Assembly: GCA_946122785.1 (NCBI GenBank)
Contig: CAMGYJ010000004.1
Span: 24,936,188-25,000,187, forward strand
DNA length: 64,000 nt
Direction: 5' to 3'
Source: Linum tenue
Lineage: Eukaryota; Streptophyta; Magnoliopsida; Malpighiales; Linaceae
Positions 32,605-44,952 of the stretch are shown here, piece after piece; the stretch's first letter is position 1, and each line of letters opens with the position of its first letter. The notes beneath the pieces were generated by a model. That model did not search any database and was not told where the DNA came from. It worked only from the letters and a program-made list of their open reading frames with translations. Both the position numbers and the translations under genes were made by a program.

Positions 32605-35073
32605 TGTGATACCTCGATTTCGATTTAAGGTCCAACAACAAGTACTAAGTGAGCCGGACCAATAAATTGAATTGAAATTTTGTCCCGCGGTGCAAGTTCG
32701 AGGATTTAAAAGGACAACTAGCCACTCGAAGCTACTCGACGCTAACGAGTTTGGGAGAATATCTTTTGTGGCCAAGAGGAAAAGTAAGAACTGAGGTAGA
32801 CAATGCGAGACAAGCAACGAACATCATTGAGGGTCATATATCAAGAGTGAATTATTGAGCCAAGGAAGCACGAGAAGGAGAAGTATGGAAGGATGAGTCC
32901 GATCAAATTTCGAGGACGAAATTTTTATAAGGGTGGAGGAAATGTTACACCCCGACTTTAGGTTCAGGTTCTACCAAAATACGGGAACAGTTGGGTTAAC
33001 GGTTACGTATGAAGGGTTACAACCGTGAATTAGTAATAATAATTTATTATATTATTATTACTAATTAATATATAGATTAAACCAAAAACTAATCCCAACG
33101 AGAGGAGCACAAAGCATCACTCCAAATCCCATCTCTCCTTTATGATGAAACCCTCGGCCTTTCAATATTCTTCCCCAAACGCCCAGTAACAGCCGACCCA
33201 ATTAATTCCCCAAGCAAAGGAGAAGCCCTGCCGCCCAAATTTCCCCATCAAACCCTCTCCATTTATTTCCCCACCAAGAGGCCCTTTCCTTTCCCAGCAG
33301 CCGATTCCACCTAAAGAAAACCAAATTTTCCAAGCAAAGTAAAGAAAACCCCCCGGTCCCAATTGTTCCCCCGCCGCCGCCGCACAAACCCGCCCTCAAT
33401 TTCCCCCGGCCCTTCTCTCTCTCACTCGATCCGTTTCCCCAGCGATCAAGCCAAGGAAGAAATTAAATGGAAGGAGCAACCCGCAAGCATCGATCGGTGG
33501 AGTTTGGAGTTTGGACATCAGTGCCAAACAAGTCATCCAAGGCGAGTTGATTGGGGGGATCCGACTACGAACGTTGGTGGCGAATAAGCCATATGGTATA
33601 AGCTCCAAACTTATAGCTACACGTTATGGGTGAATGAAATTAGTTATGGGTGATTGTTCCTGGAGATGATTGGAAGAAGACAGCAGTTTAAGGGAGGAAT
33701 TAAATGGACAAAGTCCATTGTCCTCTAGTGAAAGGGAAAAGGACGGGAAAGGTTGGTTGTGGGTTCTAGCGGTGGCAACGACGGAGACGTGATGGACAGG
33801 GGATGAGTTTCGGATAATTGAGAGAGAGCCAGAGTTAGTTCGAGTGATGACGCCATCCGACGAGCCACTATAATGGTGTTCCTGAGATAATTTGGCGAAG
33901 GAGGAATTTCTTCAAATAAGTAATCGAGTCGTCTTTTCGAGGTGAGTGTAAAGGGGGTAAATTCTACGCCTTACGTATTTTCAAGTATTTGCCTTACATG
34001 TTTTAAGTATTTGTCTTACGTGAAGTTTATGTGCACTGCTTGATTTATGATTGTGTTGATTATGCATGCTTCGACTTGAGTTATTGTTTGAGCGTTTCAA
34101 TATCTACATTTAAGCATTTAAGTTTCTGTTCATACGACGTTTAAGAAAGAGTATTTTAACTTCACCGCTTAATAAGTCATGGTGATAAGAAAAAGAGAAA
34201 GTCATGAGTAAGAATAAGTTAGCCTCGCTTAGCTAGCCACTAGCTAGAAGGATTGCTACCGGACGGTGATAAGTTCCGCGGTAGTTGATCACTACCGGAT
34301 GGTGATAAGTTCCGCGGTAGTTGGTCAGGCGTGGAGCCGGACGGTGATAAGTTCCGCGGTCTCCATTGCCCAGGTTTAGGTGTGCTACCGGATGGTGATA
34401 CGTTCCGCGGTAGTCACACCGTAGTTTGACACCGGATGGTGATTCGTTCCGCGGTGATCAAACCCATTTGAGAGGCACCCCATTGTGAGGGTAGTCATGT
34501 TTAAGAAATAAGAAAGGTAGTAAGGCTAGTAGTGGCGCCAGCTAAGTCGAGGTAGGGGCCCCACAATAAGAGAAAGGAAGAAATAATACGTTTTTAAGAG
34601 TTAAAGTTTAATGGCGGAAGTACAAACCATTCCATAAGTTTAAGTAAGTGTTTTAAGCAGAGTGCTCAAGTGTTTGAGGTTTAAAACGTAAGGGCGTAGA
34701 CTGACCCCATCTCACTCACCAGTTTTAAAGAGGACTAAGAGGAGTTAGAGAGCAGCGAGTTCGAGTGAAGCTAGCTAGAGGAGGACGGTACGAGCGGCAC
34801 AGAGGATGTCTAGTCAGAGTTTTTCGCACAAGCAGCAACACTGGAGACTAGTTAGTTATTATATTTTATGATTATGAGTACAGACTGGAGATTATTTTGA
34901 GATCAGGTTGAGATTTTAAAGATTGAGTTTTTGCCCAAATGTTGGGGCTTTTTGATTTAAAATTATTAAATAAAGTCAGTTTGTTATTTTAAAAGTGGTT
35001 AGGGTTGCTCCGGAGTAACCGGTTTTGGGGTTTGAGTTGTGGTTTGGTTTTCGAAAAAGGTCGGGACGTTTCA
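32605..35073 (+). repeat. Lard1 3' LTR
   Basis: 2469 bp, nearly identical to the 5' LTR. The inner LTR starts at 32943. Followed by TCCTT. Confidence 0.93.
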
Positions 35074-35078
35074 TCCTT

Positions 35079-35447
35079 CTTTGTATTAGCCCAAGTTTTA
35101 GGGTGTCTATCAATCCTTTTTCGTACAATATTAGTATTCTTTTACATATAATAAAGTCTTAACAATTTTTGTTTTTGTTTTTGTTATACCGTTTTAAAAG
35201 ATACTTTTTTATTGGATGTCCCGAAAGGATTAAAAGATACTAAACACAATTGAACATGCAGTTGCAACATCCTCCCTGCGGTGTAGTCGCGGGTATTGTT
35301 TCTAGTTGTAAGTAAAAGTCTAGCACGAGGAATAAGTCCCTGAAAACAGGTTAGGCAACAAGTGTTAGTTGCTTGGGGTAAGCTCAGTTCTACACAGAGA
35401 AAACAACGCCAATCATCCAAGCATATATCTTGTCCTAAAACAGTTCA
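35079..35447. other. Host or old repeat DNA, no gene recognised
   Basis: AT-rich to 35215, then unremarkable unique-looking sequence. It continues the target of Lard1. No coding signal I can support. Confidence 0.4.
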
Positions 35448-36447
35448 CCCTCGAATTGGAGCTAGGAAGGCCACCAACAACCAAACCCTAAGTGCTAATG
35501 CAAATTAGGAGGTTTGCCCTTTAATTAACCTAGAATAAGAGGCATAGAGTGCCCCAGGAAACCCATCTCTAATAGAGCCTCTTAAGTTAAGGAGGGTTCT
35601 CTCTAAACTAGCTTAGGAGGCGTTGAATGCCCAAGGAACACCCAATGAACCTCCTAACCTAAGGAGGTCTCCTCTCTAAGCTAGGTTAGAATGACAATTA
35701 GATTGATAGGCTTTCACACAACACAATCATTTCTGAATAATACCTCCACATTCACATTAAAACATAACCACACACAAATCATTCAATTCATACAAGCATT
35801 CACATAATTGTAGCTAGGGTTTACAAACACCCAAGTGAATAGGTAGGCTAATCCATAGCTAGGCAAAGGAAATCTTCCTCCCTTGTTGCTTGAATCTCCC
35901 TTGAGAACAAGAAATCTTCAATCCCCTAGCTTTAATTGAGCCCAATCTCCTTCTTCCTCCTTTGAGTGTCACTTTCTCTCTCTAGAATGGGAAGGGGAAA
36001 CCCTAATTTCTCACTAGAAACCCTCTTTATTCTGAAAACTAAAACCCTACCTAAAGCTCTCCCCTCTCCTTCAGCTCCCTTCTCCTTTTATACCCAGATC
36101 GGGCTAAGTTCAAGGTCTTAGACCTCAGTTCAAGGATGCGTTGGCTAGTGAAATGACCTGATGCTAGTAACTTCCAAAACCGTTCTGGAAATTGGTCACA
36201 CCATGGTTTGTGATTTCAGTTCACGGTCTTAGAGGTCGTGAACTGAAGCTCCAACACATGAACAGGGCTTATTCACCACTTTTTGGCTCGTTTTGACATC
36301 CAAATGACCCCAAACTCGTCTCGGACCTTCCCACACGTGCTAGGACATGAAATGTACCAAAACAAGCACAACCTAGCGTAAATAGGTCGAGAGACGATGA
36401 AATGCAAAGTCAAACTATCAAGAAATGAGTGGTCAAATGTTTATAAT
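35448..36447 (-). repeat. Truncated Athila-type LTR (probably Ath3 3' LTR)
   Basis: The minus strand reads like the front 1 kb of an Ath4-type LTR, from about TGAATGATTATAAACATTTG to a cut near 35448, so the last ~400 bases are missing. Palindromes gttcaaggtct/acct and gttcacggtct/aggtcgtgaac lie at 36108-36243. A TATAAAA box (minus strand, 36092-36086) lies immediately beyond them. Confidence 0.65.
36086..36092 (-). promoter_or_regulatory. TATA box of the truncated LTR
   Basis: TATAAAA on the minus strand within gggtataaaaggag, about 20 bases downstream of the palindrome cluster. Confidence 0.6.
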
Positions 36448-37279
36448 CATTCATGATTAATACCTCAAATAAGGGGGAACGATGTTACCAGAAAAATAGA
36501 TTGGAACATGACTGGAAAGTGACCAGTCAGGGCGGAGGACACGGCCAAGACAAAAACACACACTCGAACACAAAATCGTTAGGAAGTGTTGTCATCCCAA
36601 TGGGAGTTCGACAAACACACAGACGGACTCAACAAACCCAAAATCTAAAAGAAAATGAAAACAAAAGAGAATGCAAACCATGGTGGGGCTTCCTCCCACA
36701 AACACTTCTTTACCGTCTTCTAGCTAGACACAGACGGTAGTTTCTCAAAGCGGATTAGGCGCAGGTGCCTCCAAGAGCAAATTTATATTGCTTTTGAGGT
36801 ACAGCTTCAAATGGTGTCCGTGCACCCGCAGGGCGCGGGCAACAGCACTAGATAACTCGACCTGACCATCTGGCAGGATGCAAGCAAGTGAATACTCATA
36901 TGGCCAAGGTGGTCGCAGCACAGAAGCTGGTACCAGCTCATACTGGTCTCCAGATTTCTTTTCGCCAAGCTTGGATGCATGCAAATTTGGCTGCCACTCC
37001 CTCTTGAGCTTCTTGTTTATTAATTGGGAGAACGGGAGTGGTGAAGAAGGAATGGGGGCAGAGTCCTACAAAATGGGAGACATAGAAGGATACACGACAG
37101 ACTTGTGCCCCTAGTGAGATAAAGCATGCACAGGCAAGAGAGCAGTCATGTTATTAGCAATAGAAAATGTTATCTGCTCCTCCCCATCTCTCAAAACTAG
37201 GGTCCCATTATGCACATCAATAAGAGCCTTAGCGGTGGCCAGGAAAGGCCTACCTAGTATAAGAGGCACTTCTGATGTC
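36448..37279 (-). pseudogene. Ath3 remnant: integrase C-terminus and protease C-terminus
   Basis: On the minus strand, 37279-37111 encodes [20 protein letters not shown] and EEQITFSI, the second half of an Athila protease. 36984-36745 follows with CILPDGQVELSS and RALRVHGHHLKLYL, matching the integrase C-terminal pattern (..G..FKVNGHRLKxY). RT, RNase H and the integrase core between them are missing. A degenerate post-pol motif (gtttgtgggaggaagcccca) lies near 36682-36701. Mos1 abuts the protease fragment on the right. Confidence 0.65.
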
Positions 37280-38708
37280 TGACTAGTCCCGAATATCACA
37301 ATAAATTCCCACCTAAGGCCCAAGTATAAACCTTAGATGGGTGCAATATAGGGCATATGCTTAAATATCAACTCGGGCCGGTCCGTGTACCCCTACTTCC
37401 ATTGTTCGAAGCATTATCTAGCGAATTGGTTTTGGGTTGAAAACTATGAGAATTAAATCAAAACAAAGCAAAGGTAACTGGTTTGAAAGCACTAGATGAG
37501 AAGGATCACTCGGGTGTCGCTTCCCCATAACTACTACCATGGCACGTGGACTTGAATGGGACGTTATGGGCAAGGCAATCATGAACCGCTAGGAGGTGGA
37601 ACTATGGCCAAGGACCACACTCTCAATTGCCAAACCAAGGGATACATTATAGGCTACAAGAGTAGCCCTCTTGGTTAGGGAAATTAAGGGCTGACTTACC
37701 TTCTCCCTCAAATTGATGGTTGGACGGCTTAATGAAGATTAACCTAGTTTCTTAATTCAAGATAGAGGTTTGCCGTACATTAACCTAGGTAGGTGGCTTG
37801 TCAATCCCAAGGAATCTCAACTCAATTGAGCCTCTTTTGGAAAGGGGGGTTTCCCCTCTAACATAGGTTACAATGGCCAATTAGATTGCTAAGCACACAC
37901 ATGCACAATCATCATGCAAAATTACCTCAATCATTAAATTAAACAACACCCATAAACAATCATTCAAGTCACACTACAACTACATGGCAAATAGTTAGGG
38001 TTTCACAACACCCAAGTGAAAAAGAGTACTACTCCATGCTAGAAAGGGGAAGAACACAATAGGTAGAAACCATCACGGAGATGCCTCCAATCTCCTCTAA
38101 GCTTGTGTTGATCTTCTCTTGGGGAGATTCTTCCCAATTCACCACTTGGAGCAAACCCTAGCCTTTCTTCTTCCTTGGTTCGTCCTTTCTCTCTCTAAAA
38201 CCTAAAGAAGAAGACACTTTCTCACTCTTGGGATCCCTTTCTCTCTTCCTTTCAGCTCACATTTTATACTAGGATCGGGCTTAGTTCATGGTCGTGAACT
38301 CTTCAACGCGTCCGTGAACACAGAGAGCAATATCGAAACACACTACTTCGCTATCAGGAGTTCATGGTTTGGCCTCAATCTTCACGGTATTATTGACCGT
38401 GAATTCTCCTTGCGCCAGTAACTGCAACTTTCTCCCTGGACGCCTTGCGGTTCACGGTTTGGGGCTTCAGTTCACGGCCAAGAGGACCGTGAACTCCAAT
38501 GCTAACCCGTGAGCCTCGTTTGAATCACCCTTTTTGCCCGGTCTTTGCCTCTTTTCGTACTTTTGACTCCGGGGCTGGTTTCAGTTGTTGGATCCTGAAA
38601 CACACTAAGACGCACAAAACCTAGAGTAAAACCACCCTTTTAGGAGTTCAAATACTACAAACGCCCAAGGGAAACGGGGATAAAATGTGTGCCATTAGTC
38701 TCGAATCA
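37280..38708 (-). repeat. Mos1 left LTR (Ath4-like family)
   Basis: On the minus strand it starts TGATTCGAGACTAATGG and ends GGGACTAGTCA. Palindromes of TTCACGG type lie at 38288-38505 and a TATAAAA box at 38268-38262. Confidence 0.8.
38262..38268 (-). promoter_or_regulatory. TATA box of the Mos1 left LTR
   Basis: TATAAAA on the minus strand, about 20 bases beyond the palindrome cluster, in the same relative place as at 36092-36086. Confidence 0.6.
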
Positions 38709-39540
38709 CTCCCCTACACTTAGGCATTTGCTTGTCCCCAAGCAAACCATTTCACACAAGGTAAAAACTCAACCCATAAAAATGCTTTGGGGACAATTCA
38801 AAGGGAACAAAGTGGCCAATCTCAAATGGCTATTGGCAATTAACAGGGGAACCAAATGCAAGCAATACCGACATCCACCACAAACGACATTCGAGGCTAC
38901 TAGAAACAGGCAAATGAAAAGTTCTCACTTTGTTCATGAATCAATGCAAGTTTCAACAAGATCACTTACCAACCATAACTAACCATGCATAGAGTTCAAG
39001 TCCAAGGAACAATCGGATGGGCAACAAAGGTCCTCACCGGGGTATGATATGACATGCAAAACAAGAATGAATCACTCACTCTCTTGACCAGTGGGGTCGG
39101 GACCTCTTGGTGCAATAAATGTGCACAATCATCAACTCTTGGCCCAATCGACTCAACACCATGGCAGCAACCTATAAATGCTAGAGTTCACGGAATGGTT
39201 GTCATCACTAGCTTGTCCGTAGGTCTTAGACACAGGTTCAAATGACTGGCAATTGTCTTGGACATGGGAAAAAGGTTTTTTAAGTGGTGGAAAACACATC
39301 ATGAGGTCCTACATCTCACCCTAAAACCAAAGGTTCTATGGTTTCGACTAAGAACATTCCTCACAAACAACAACCACTAGCATGGGCCAAAAACCTTGCT
39401 TCTCCCTTCCAAACTATCACCCATCATGAGCTTCCCTTAAGTGCTCTTCCTCAGTCACTCTTGCTATCACACTTTGATTTGGTAGTGAAGGAGTTCTAAG
39501 ACAATGTTGAGGTTTCAATTGGCTTGTGTTCCAAGAAATC
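38709..39540 (-). other. Ath4-like 3' UTR part of Mos1
   Basis: Non-coding. It corresponds in order to 54780-55561 of Ath4 (for example gtcccgaccccactggtc and cccatgtccaag). The polypurine tract is at 38709-38721 on the minus strand. Confidence 0.7.
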
Positions 39541-40250
39541 TCAAATCGAGTCGATCAGCTCCTTATCTTTAAGAAAGACAGACCGATAAATGGTACCCAC
39601 TTTGAAGGCATCATTGAAACCATGGTTGGGACACTTCAGGAAAACACCTGTGTATCTCTCCCAAGCGTCCCATATAGTCTCTTCCTCCTCTTGGGGAAAA
39701 TGGGTAATCTCATTCTGCAGGTCCGCTGTTTTAGAAGGAGGATGATAGCGAGTCAGGAATTTGTTGGCCAAGTTGGTGATTGTGGTGATTGATCCCAGAG
39801 GCCGGTTGTCCAGCCACAGCTTGACCTCTCCCTCTAGAGTAAATGGGAAGTAGAGTAGTTAGATGGCATCTTGAGGGACCCCGTTGATCTTGATCCCATC
39901 AATCAGCTCGTGGAATCGCTGCTAGTGTGTGCTGGGATACTCTGTCTTCCCACGGAAAACCACTTCACCCCTCTACATTGTGATAACAGAGGTATTCACG
40001 TCAAAGTTGTTGGCAACAACTTGAGGGTGTTGCATGCTTGACCTCATGTCTCCGACCCTGGCGATCCAGTTTTCTCCCATGGTTCGCTCCTCGACCGGAT
40101 CTTCCGCATCCATAACTCCATTATTGGGTTCACCCATTTCTCCTTCATGTACGATTTTCAGTTAAGCCAAAGCTTCCATCCCATCCAGTCGGGCCTTTAG
40201 TGCTCTCTTAAAATGACGACAAGTCCGTTCAAGCTCGTGGTCTAATGAAT
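39541..40250 (-). pseudogene. Mos1 gag fragment
   Basis: On the minus strand, the open part 39771-39541 reads MANKFLTRYHPPSKTADLQN, EETIWDAWERYTGVFLKCPN and HGFNDAFKVG. It is clearly homologous to Ath1 gag (13600-13850). Upstream gag sequence up to about 40250 is recognisable at nucleotide level but has stops. The gag ends at ELIDS where the mosaic junction lies. Confidence 0.78.
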
Positions 40251-40411
40251 GTAGATCTCCAGACTGGCTACGGGTCATGCACTACTTACACACAGACTGC
40301 ACACACAACCCCTGAAGGCAAACAAGTGGAGGAAAACAACTGCAGAAAATTAAATACTAAAGTAACATACCTTCACATTTCTACAATAACCTAGAAGTTT
40401 CTACAAAAACT

Positions 40412-41768
40412 TGGACTCGCTAAAACACAACACGAAACTACGACCAATTGTAATCGTAGAATGGAAATGCATAATAGTGGTTCAGTTTTACTTGTCAACC
40501 GGGGGCCCAGATGTACTGCCAACTCCGTGATTATCTATTATGTAGCGGGAAAAGTTGAGTGAAGTGTTCGAAAGAAAAATAAACAGAAAGCAGGAAACGC
40601 TTGAACTTAGATTAAGAAGGCTCACTCAGGTATGAATCCCCCTAGATTGCAGTTAGGCCAAGTTATAATTCACACAAGTCAAGTTGATTGATGTTTAAAC
40701 TGTGGAAAGTTCTCCAACAGTCCGAAGTCTCTACTAAAGTGCTCCAGACCCTCTCAGGTTGAATACCCGGCGGGCGACTAACCTCCACCGGCGTAAGCTA
40801 GCCGAGGCAATAAGATTCAAACTTCCTCCACCGGGTTCTATCCCAGTACCGAGCAGTGAATCGACTTATCGACTAAAGTCGCCGATTCACTACTTCCAAT
40901 TCAAGATACCCTATTGACCTATGCAAAGATTATCTTTCTAGGTCAAAGTAGGAATCACTAGAATTTGATCAAGACTCAAGGATTCTTAATAAGTATTTCA
41001 ACTGGATATAAATCAATCAATCATTCATGAAAAAAATTTCATACAACTCTTCCTAGCGTACAATCTAATGTTCATACATACGCAAGTGATAGAGGGGATT
41101 ACTCCATAGAGAGAGAGAGAGAGAGAGAGGAAATCTATGTCGAATGTAGAAATCATCATGTAGACGGAAGAAATCTGCTTCGGTTCATCAATCGTCACTC
41201 CTCGAGGCTTGAATCGAGCTCCAATGATGGAAAAAGTTGATCTAGGGCACTCAAGGGTCTTTGTTTGTCACTTTCTCACTCTAACCTCTGTTTTCATCTT
41301 CAAAACTCAAATGGTAGATCAAAACCAGCGTTTTGCTTGTATCAGCCCGACTTGGGCTTACCCAATCCAAATACCTGGCCAGGTATTTATGATGCAGACC
41401 GAGTATCACTTAAAATGGTGCGCATCAGCTCTCATTGCAGGTGGGAAATACCCAACCTCTGGGTGAAATACCCGGTCGGTTATTTGTGGTTCATGCGGGG
41501 GGCCTTTTGGGTTCTCCTTGATTGTTTACCCGGTCTCGCCTGAATATACCAGGTCAGCTATTTGGGTCACTGACCGAATATTTTGCCTTCCAACTCCACT
41601 TTTCGCCATTTCTTCGCTTTTGACCAGAAACTCGCTTCCAAACCTCCATTTCCACTCTAGGTCTTGAAATACATCATAAAAGCACAACCTAGCGTGAAAT
41701 AGACTTAAAACACGAGAATCGACCCTCAAACGCTGCAGGATCAGTGGCCTGAACATGTGCAAATATCA
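40412..41768 (-). repeat. Mos1 right LTR (distinct Athila-type family)
   Basis: On the minus strand it starts TGATATTTGCACATG and ends TTTTAGCGAGTCCA, followed by agtttttg then a decayed primer site (the tRNA-Asp complement is mostly deleted). It carries a different palindrome set, including a perfect 20-base palindrome aaatacctggccaggtattt at 41370-41389. An AG microsatellite occurs at 41108-41128. Confidence 0.7.
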
Positions 41769-42060
41769 GGTTATCGGTCTGCTAACTTGATCTCGAAGTT
41801 GATATCCACCATGCATTCTAAGCCCATCTCCTCACGGATTTGGAGAGGCGGGATATTGATACTTGCACCAAGATCAATCAATCCCTCCTCCTTTTGTTGA
41901 TCATTGAGAAGAAATTTGATCATACTTTTGTGTGGATTCTTCTAATGTTCTCCCAAATACACGATGTCCTCAGAACCCTTAAAAGTGGATCTGATGGTCA
42001 TTGAGTCTTCTTCTTCTTCTTCAGAAACTTCTCGATATTCTTCATAAGATTCTCCATCTT
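41769..42060 (-). pseudogene. Protease N-terminal fragment (Ath3 or another element)
   Basis: The minus strand encodes KEEGLIDLGASINIPPLQIR followed by EEMGLECMVDINFEIKLADR. This is the first half of a retroelement aspartic protease with an intact DLGAS active-site motif, and an acidic EEEEED run lies upstream. It lies on the opposite side of Mos1 from the C-terminal half, but about 35 residues between them are missing, so the halves may or may not come from one element. Confidence 0.6.
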
Positions 42061-43830
42061 AGCTATGCTTCTCAACAGAGGTAAGGCTACTTATTCTCCT
42101 CCCAATTATTTCACAAAGTCATGCAGATGAAAGTGAAATAACACGAATCTAGGTGTGCGATTTAGGGTTTAAGATTGATATGAGAATCGGGGATTTAGGT
42201 GAGAAATAAATGGAGTTTATGTGAGATAAGCAGAGGTCAGTTCCCGGGGAAGGGGTGGTCGACGGCTAGAGATGAGGAAGAGGGTTTGGCTCAGATCAGA
42301 GAGAGAAGTAGCTTTAGGGAATAATTCTTGTGTTATTCCTTGACCTCCAACTCTCTTCTAACACATAATATATAATCCGACGAATTCCCTATAACTACCC
42401 AATGAATTAACCTAACCGAATAAACTCCAATAGTTCCCGAAATATCCAACATAACATCAAAACATCTTGAATAATAATTAACGACAAATAAACCCAAAAG
42501 AATGAGTTTCTTACGGAATGGGGTGGGTGTAATCTTCCTTTAAGGATGTCATTCTTTCTGGAGTTGTCTCCTCATCTCTCCCTTTACTGCAAGCAACTTT
42601 GAAATACTCCTAATATCATCGAGATGATCTTAAATTCCTACTTCTTTTGATTATTCTATGTATTTTCTGGGAAGATTTCCTTAAGGTTATCATTTAGGAA
42701 TGCAAGTTAATGTTTGATATTCTGATAGCTTGCTTGCAAACAAATGATAGTAATGTTATTCCCATAAGGTTCCCAAATACAAGCAAAACAACCACCGAAG
42801 CCCTACATTTAATTTCTTTTTCTGCAAGAAATACTAAATTCATCCCTATATCTTGAGGAGGAAATGAAGGAGATTTTCTAGCATCTTACAAGATAAGGAG
42901 CCCAAATTCATTAAGGAAAATGTTTACTTAATGACAAAGGTAGGAGAAACTTGTTTTCTAACTATTTTAGAATCTTAACTATTTTATAGCATTTTTTATT
43001 CCTTTGATTCCCTATTTAATAGGAATTCATTTTTATGTTTGAATAATTCTAATTCTTTATATTTTATAACCTCTATAAATTGTTATACTTACGTGTTTAC
43101 CCAACTTTGAACAACTTTTCCAAAAAATTGTTAGTTGTATTGGAGAAATTATGGATTCTTAATAGGGCATAGTGTTTGAGAAATTAAAAAGCACTAAACT
43201 AGTCCAAACAAGAGAAGTCAGTGTATCGACCGAAAAGGATCACCTACTCAGACTAGACCAGCTGCACTACATGCTCGCTATAAAATTTCTAAAGGTACGC
43301 GACAGTGACCACAATGGTATCTTTTAGGCAAGACCCAACTATTGGACCGCACAATATAGTCATCCCAAACCTAGGCACCAAGGGGAAGACTAGTACATTA
43401 GTTGTCACACGACAAGAAAAAATAGTCCGACTCGCATAGGGGATAACAAGGCGTGGTGACAACCAACCGTCCCCTCGACAGTACGCATTCCATGTCAACC
43501 ATCAATCTCCTACCAAGTGACCTTCTATGCTAGAAATCATCTTACAACACCATTTTGTTGGTCACACACCATTTGCTAGGAGATTGCATCATCAAGGTGC
43601 ACATCGCGTGTAATACGTGTATGCAAATCTACCTAGTCCAAAGACCAAGCTAGTATTTCCTAGGGTCTCTCACAACCACTAACTCAGGTGGTGATAGACG
43701 AGTTCTATTTGGTTTAAAATGAGAATGTGGCGGTTGAGGTTCCTCCTTAGTTTTACAAAACGGAAAAGGAAGGCTATAGGGGAAAAGTAAATCTAAGCTA
43801 CTGGCTGGTGAAGGACGCATGAAGGTAAGG
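42061..43830. other. No gene recognised
   Basis: The part at 42110-42420 is GC-balanced and could be an old LTR or leader. 42650-43260 is AT-rich. No frame shows a family I know and there is no RNA gene. Confidence 0.4.
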
Positions 43831-43833
43831 CAT

Positions 43834-44299
43834 TGCATATGCAAGATCCCCATAGAGTTCATTTAACTCATAACCTTAATCTTGGTATCATATGAGCTGC
43901 TTGATCCATGTGAGATATATTTTTCCCATGTGTCGCGGAATTTACCTGATCTACTAGGCAAGGAGAACTTACGAATTTCTCCTTCGATGTATCACCAGCC
44001 TAATCGATTGATGAATGCTTGTGCAGGATGGCTGTGTCTATTCTCACCCAACGCGAAGTCAGATTTTGCATATGCAAGCTCCCCATAGAGTTCATTTGAC
44101 TCACAACCTTAATCTTGGTAGCATATGAGTTGTTTGATTAATGTGAGATCTATTTTACCCATGTGTCGTGGCATTTACCTGATCTACTAGGCAAAAAGAA
44201 CTCACGATTTTCTCCTTTGATGTATCACCAGCCTCATCGATTGATGAATGCTTGTGCAGGATGGCTGTGTCTATTCTCACCCAACGCGAAGTCAGATTT
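43834..44299. repeat. Direct tandem duplication, 233-bp period
   Basis: Two adjacent copies, 43834-44066 and 44067-44299, each start tgcatatgcaag and end in agtcagatttt. They differ by roughly 20 substitutions, so the duplication is not recent. Each contains a short exon-like stretch (gcag then gatggctgtgtctattctca). Confidence 0.85.
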
Positions 44300-44952
44300 T
44301 GAAGTACACATCTCAAAGGGATGTGTGACTTTGCCTCACAATCAATTGATAAGAGACAACACAATAAAATCTAACATAGAAAGAAGATGAATCAAATCTC
44401 ATATATATACAAAAAAAAGAGTTACATGTCAAATAACCTCTAGGGTTTGCAAAGCTACGGAACTAAGGAACTAGCCGATTGAGAGGACGAGTTTATGGGG
44501 GAATATCAATCAAAATGGATCAGTGTTGTCAAAATCGAACAAAACATCGATCCAGATTAGTAAGAGTTTCAAGGTTTGTTGAAGAACCGGTAGTTAAACG
44601 GTATTAAAAACCGATCAAAACCCGGAGATAGCCTACTTGTTGGAGTTAATGGTGCAAAGTGCAAAACAATTATTCTTTACTTTGTTTTTATAATATCTCC
44701 AGTCTAGAAGGAATTACAAAATTCAAAACTGAAAAGGTAGAGGGTAGGAGACTGCTAGTGCTAGATTATGACAGAGAAATGGGAATGGAAATTGTAATTG
44801 TAATTTTATTTCCTTTTCATGTATGTACGTCTTACCTTTTTGGTTTCCTTGTTATTTGTTTTGAATTTTTAATTGAAAAAACATAAAAGGTAGCCATTCA
44901 TTGTTTTTTGGAAGGTTTGATGTGATCCAGCGCACAAATTTTCGTTATTTGA
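44300..44952. other. No gene recognised; target of Ath4
   Basis: Ordinary AT-rich sequence. Phrases such as gtgttgtcaaaatcgaac and aaccggtagttaaacggt resemble a plant hAT MITE end, but no matching end was found. Confidence 0.35.

Larger units (their letters stand above)
29432..35073 (+). mobile_element. Lard1: non-coding LTR element with giant chimeric LTRs
   Basis: The LTRs (29432-31902 and 32605-35073) start TGTGATACC and end GGACGTTTCA, with the target duplication TCCTT at 29427-29431 and 35074-35078. Initiator tRNA-Met primer site and polypurine tract are present. The internal domain is only 702 bp and has no gag or pol, so it must use proteins from a relative. The LTRs match throughout by eye except for a 2-bp indel (30978 region), implying very recent insertion. 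The 3' end motif (aatttcgaggtcgaaattt) is typical of Tekay/Del-type elements. Confidence 0.93.
37280..41768 (-). mobile_element. Mos1: mosaic element with unlike end LTRs
   Basis: On the minus strand it has an LTR (41768-40412) followed by a decayed primer site, a gag fragment close to Ath1 gag, an abrupt switch near 39540 to an Ath4-like 3' UTR, the tract aagtgtaggggag and a different LTR (38708-37280). The outer flanks (atgtc and ggtta) do not match. It is probably two elements fused by deletion or recombination. Confidence 0.7.

Noticed and set aside
37280..37323. Apparent extension of the protease (WEFIVIF-like) upstream of [10 protein letters not shown]
   Set aside because: The bases align with the end of the Ath4-type LTR (..acttgggcctta..gactagtca), so the resemblance to the protease strand is coincidental.
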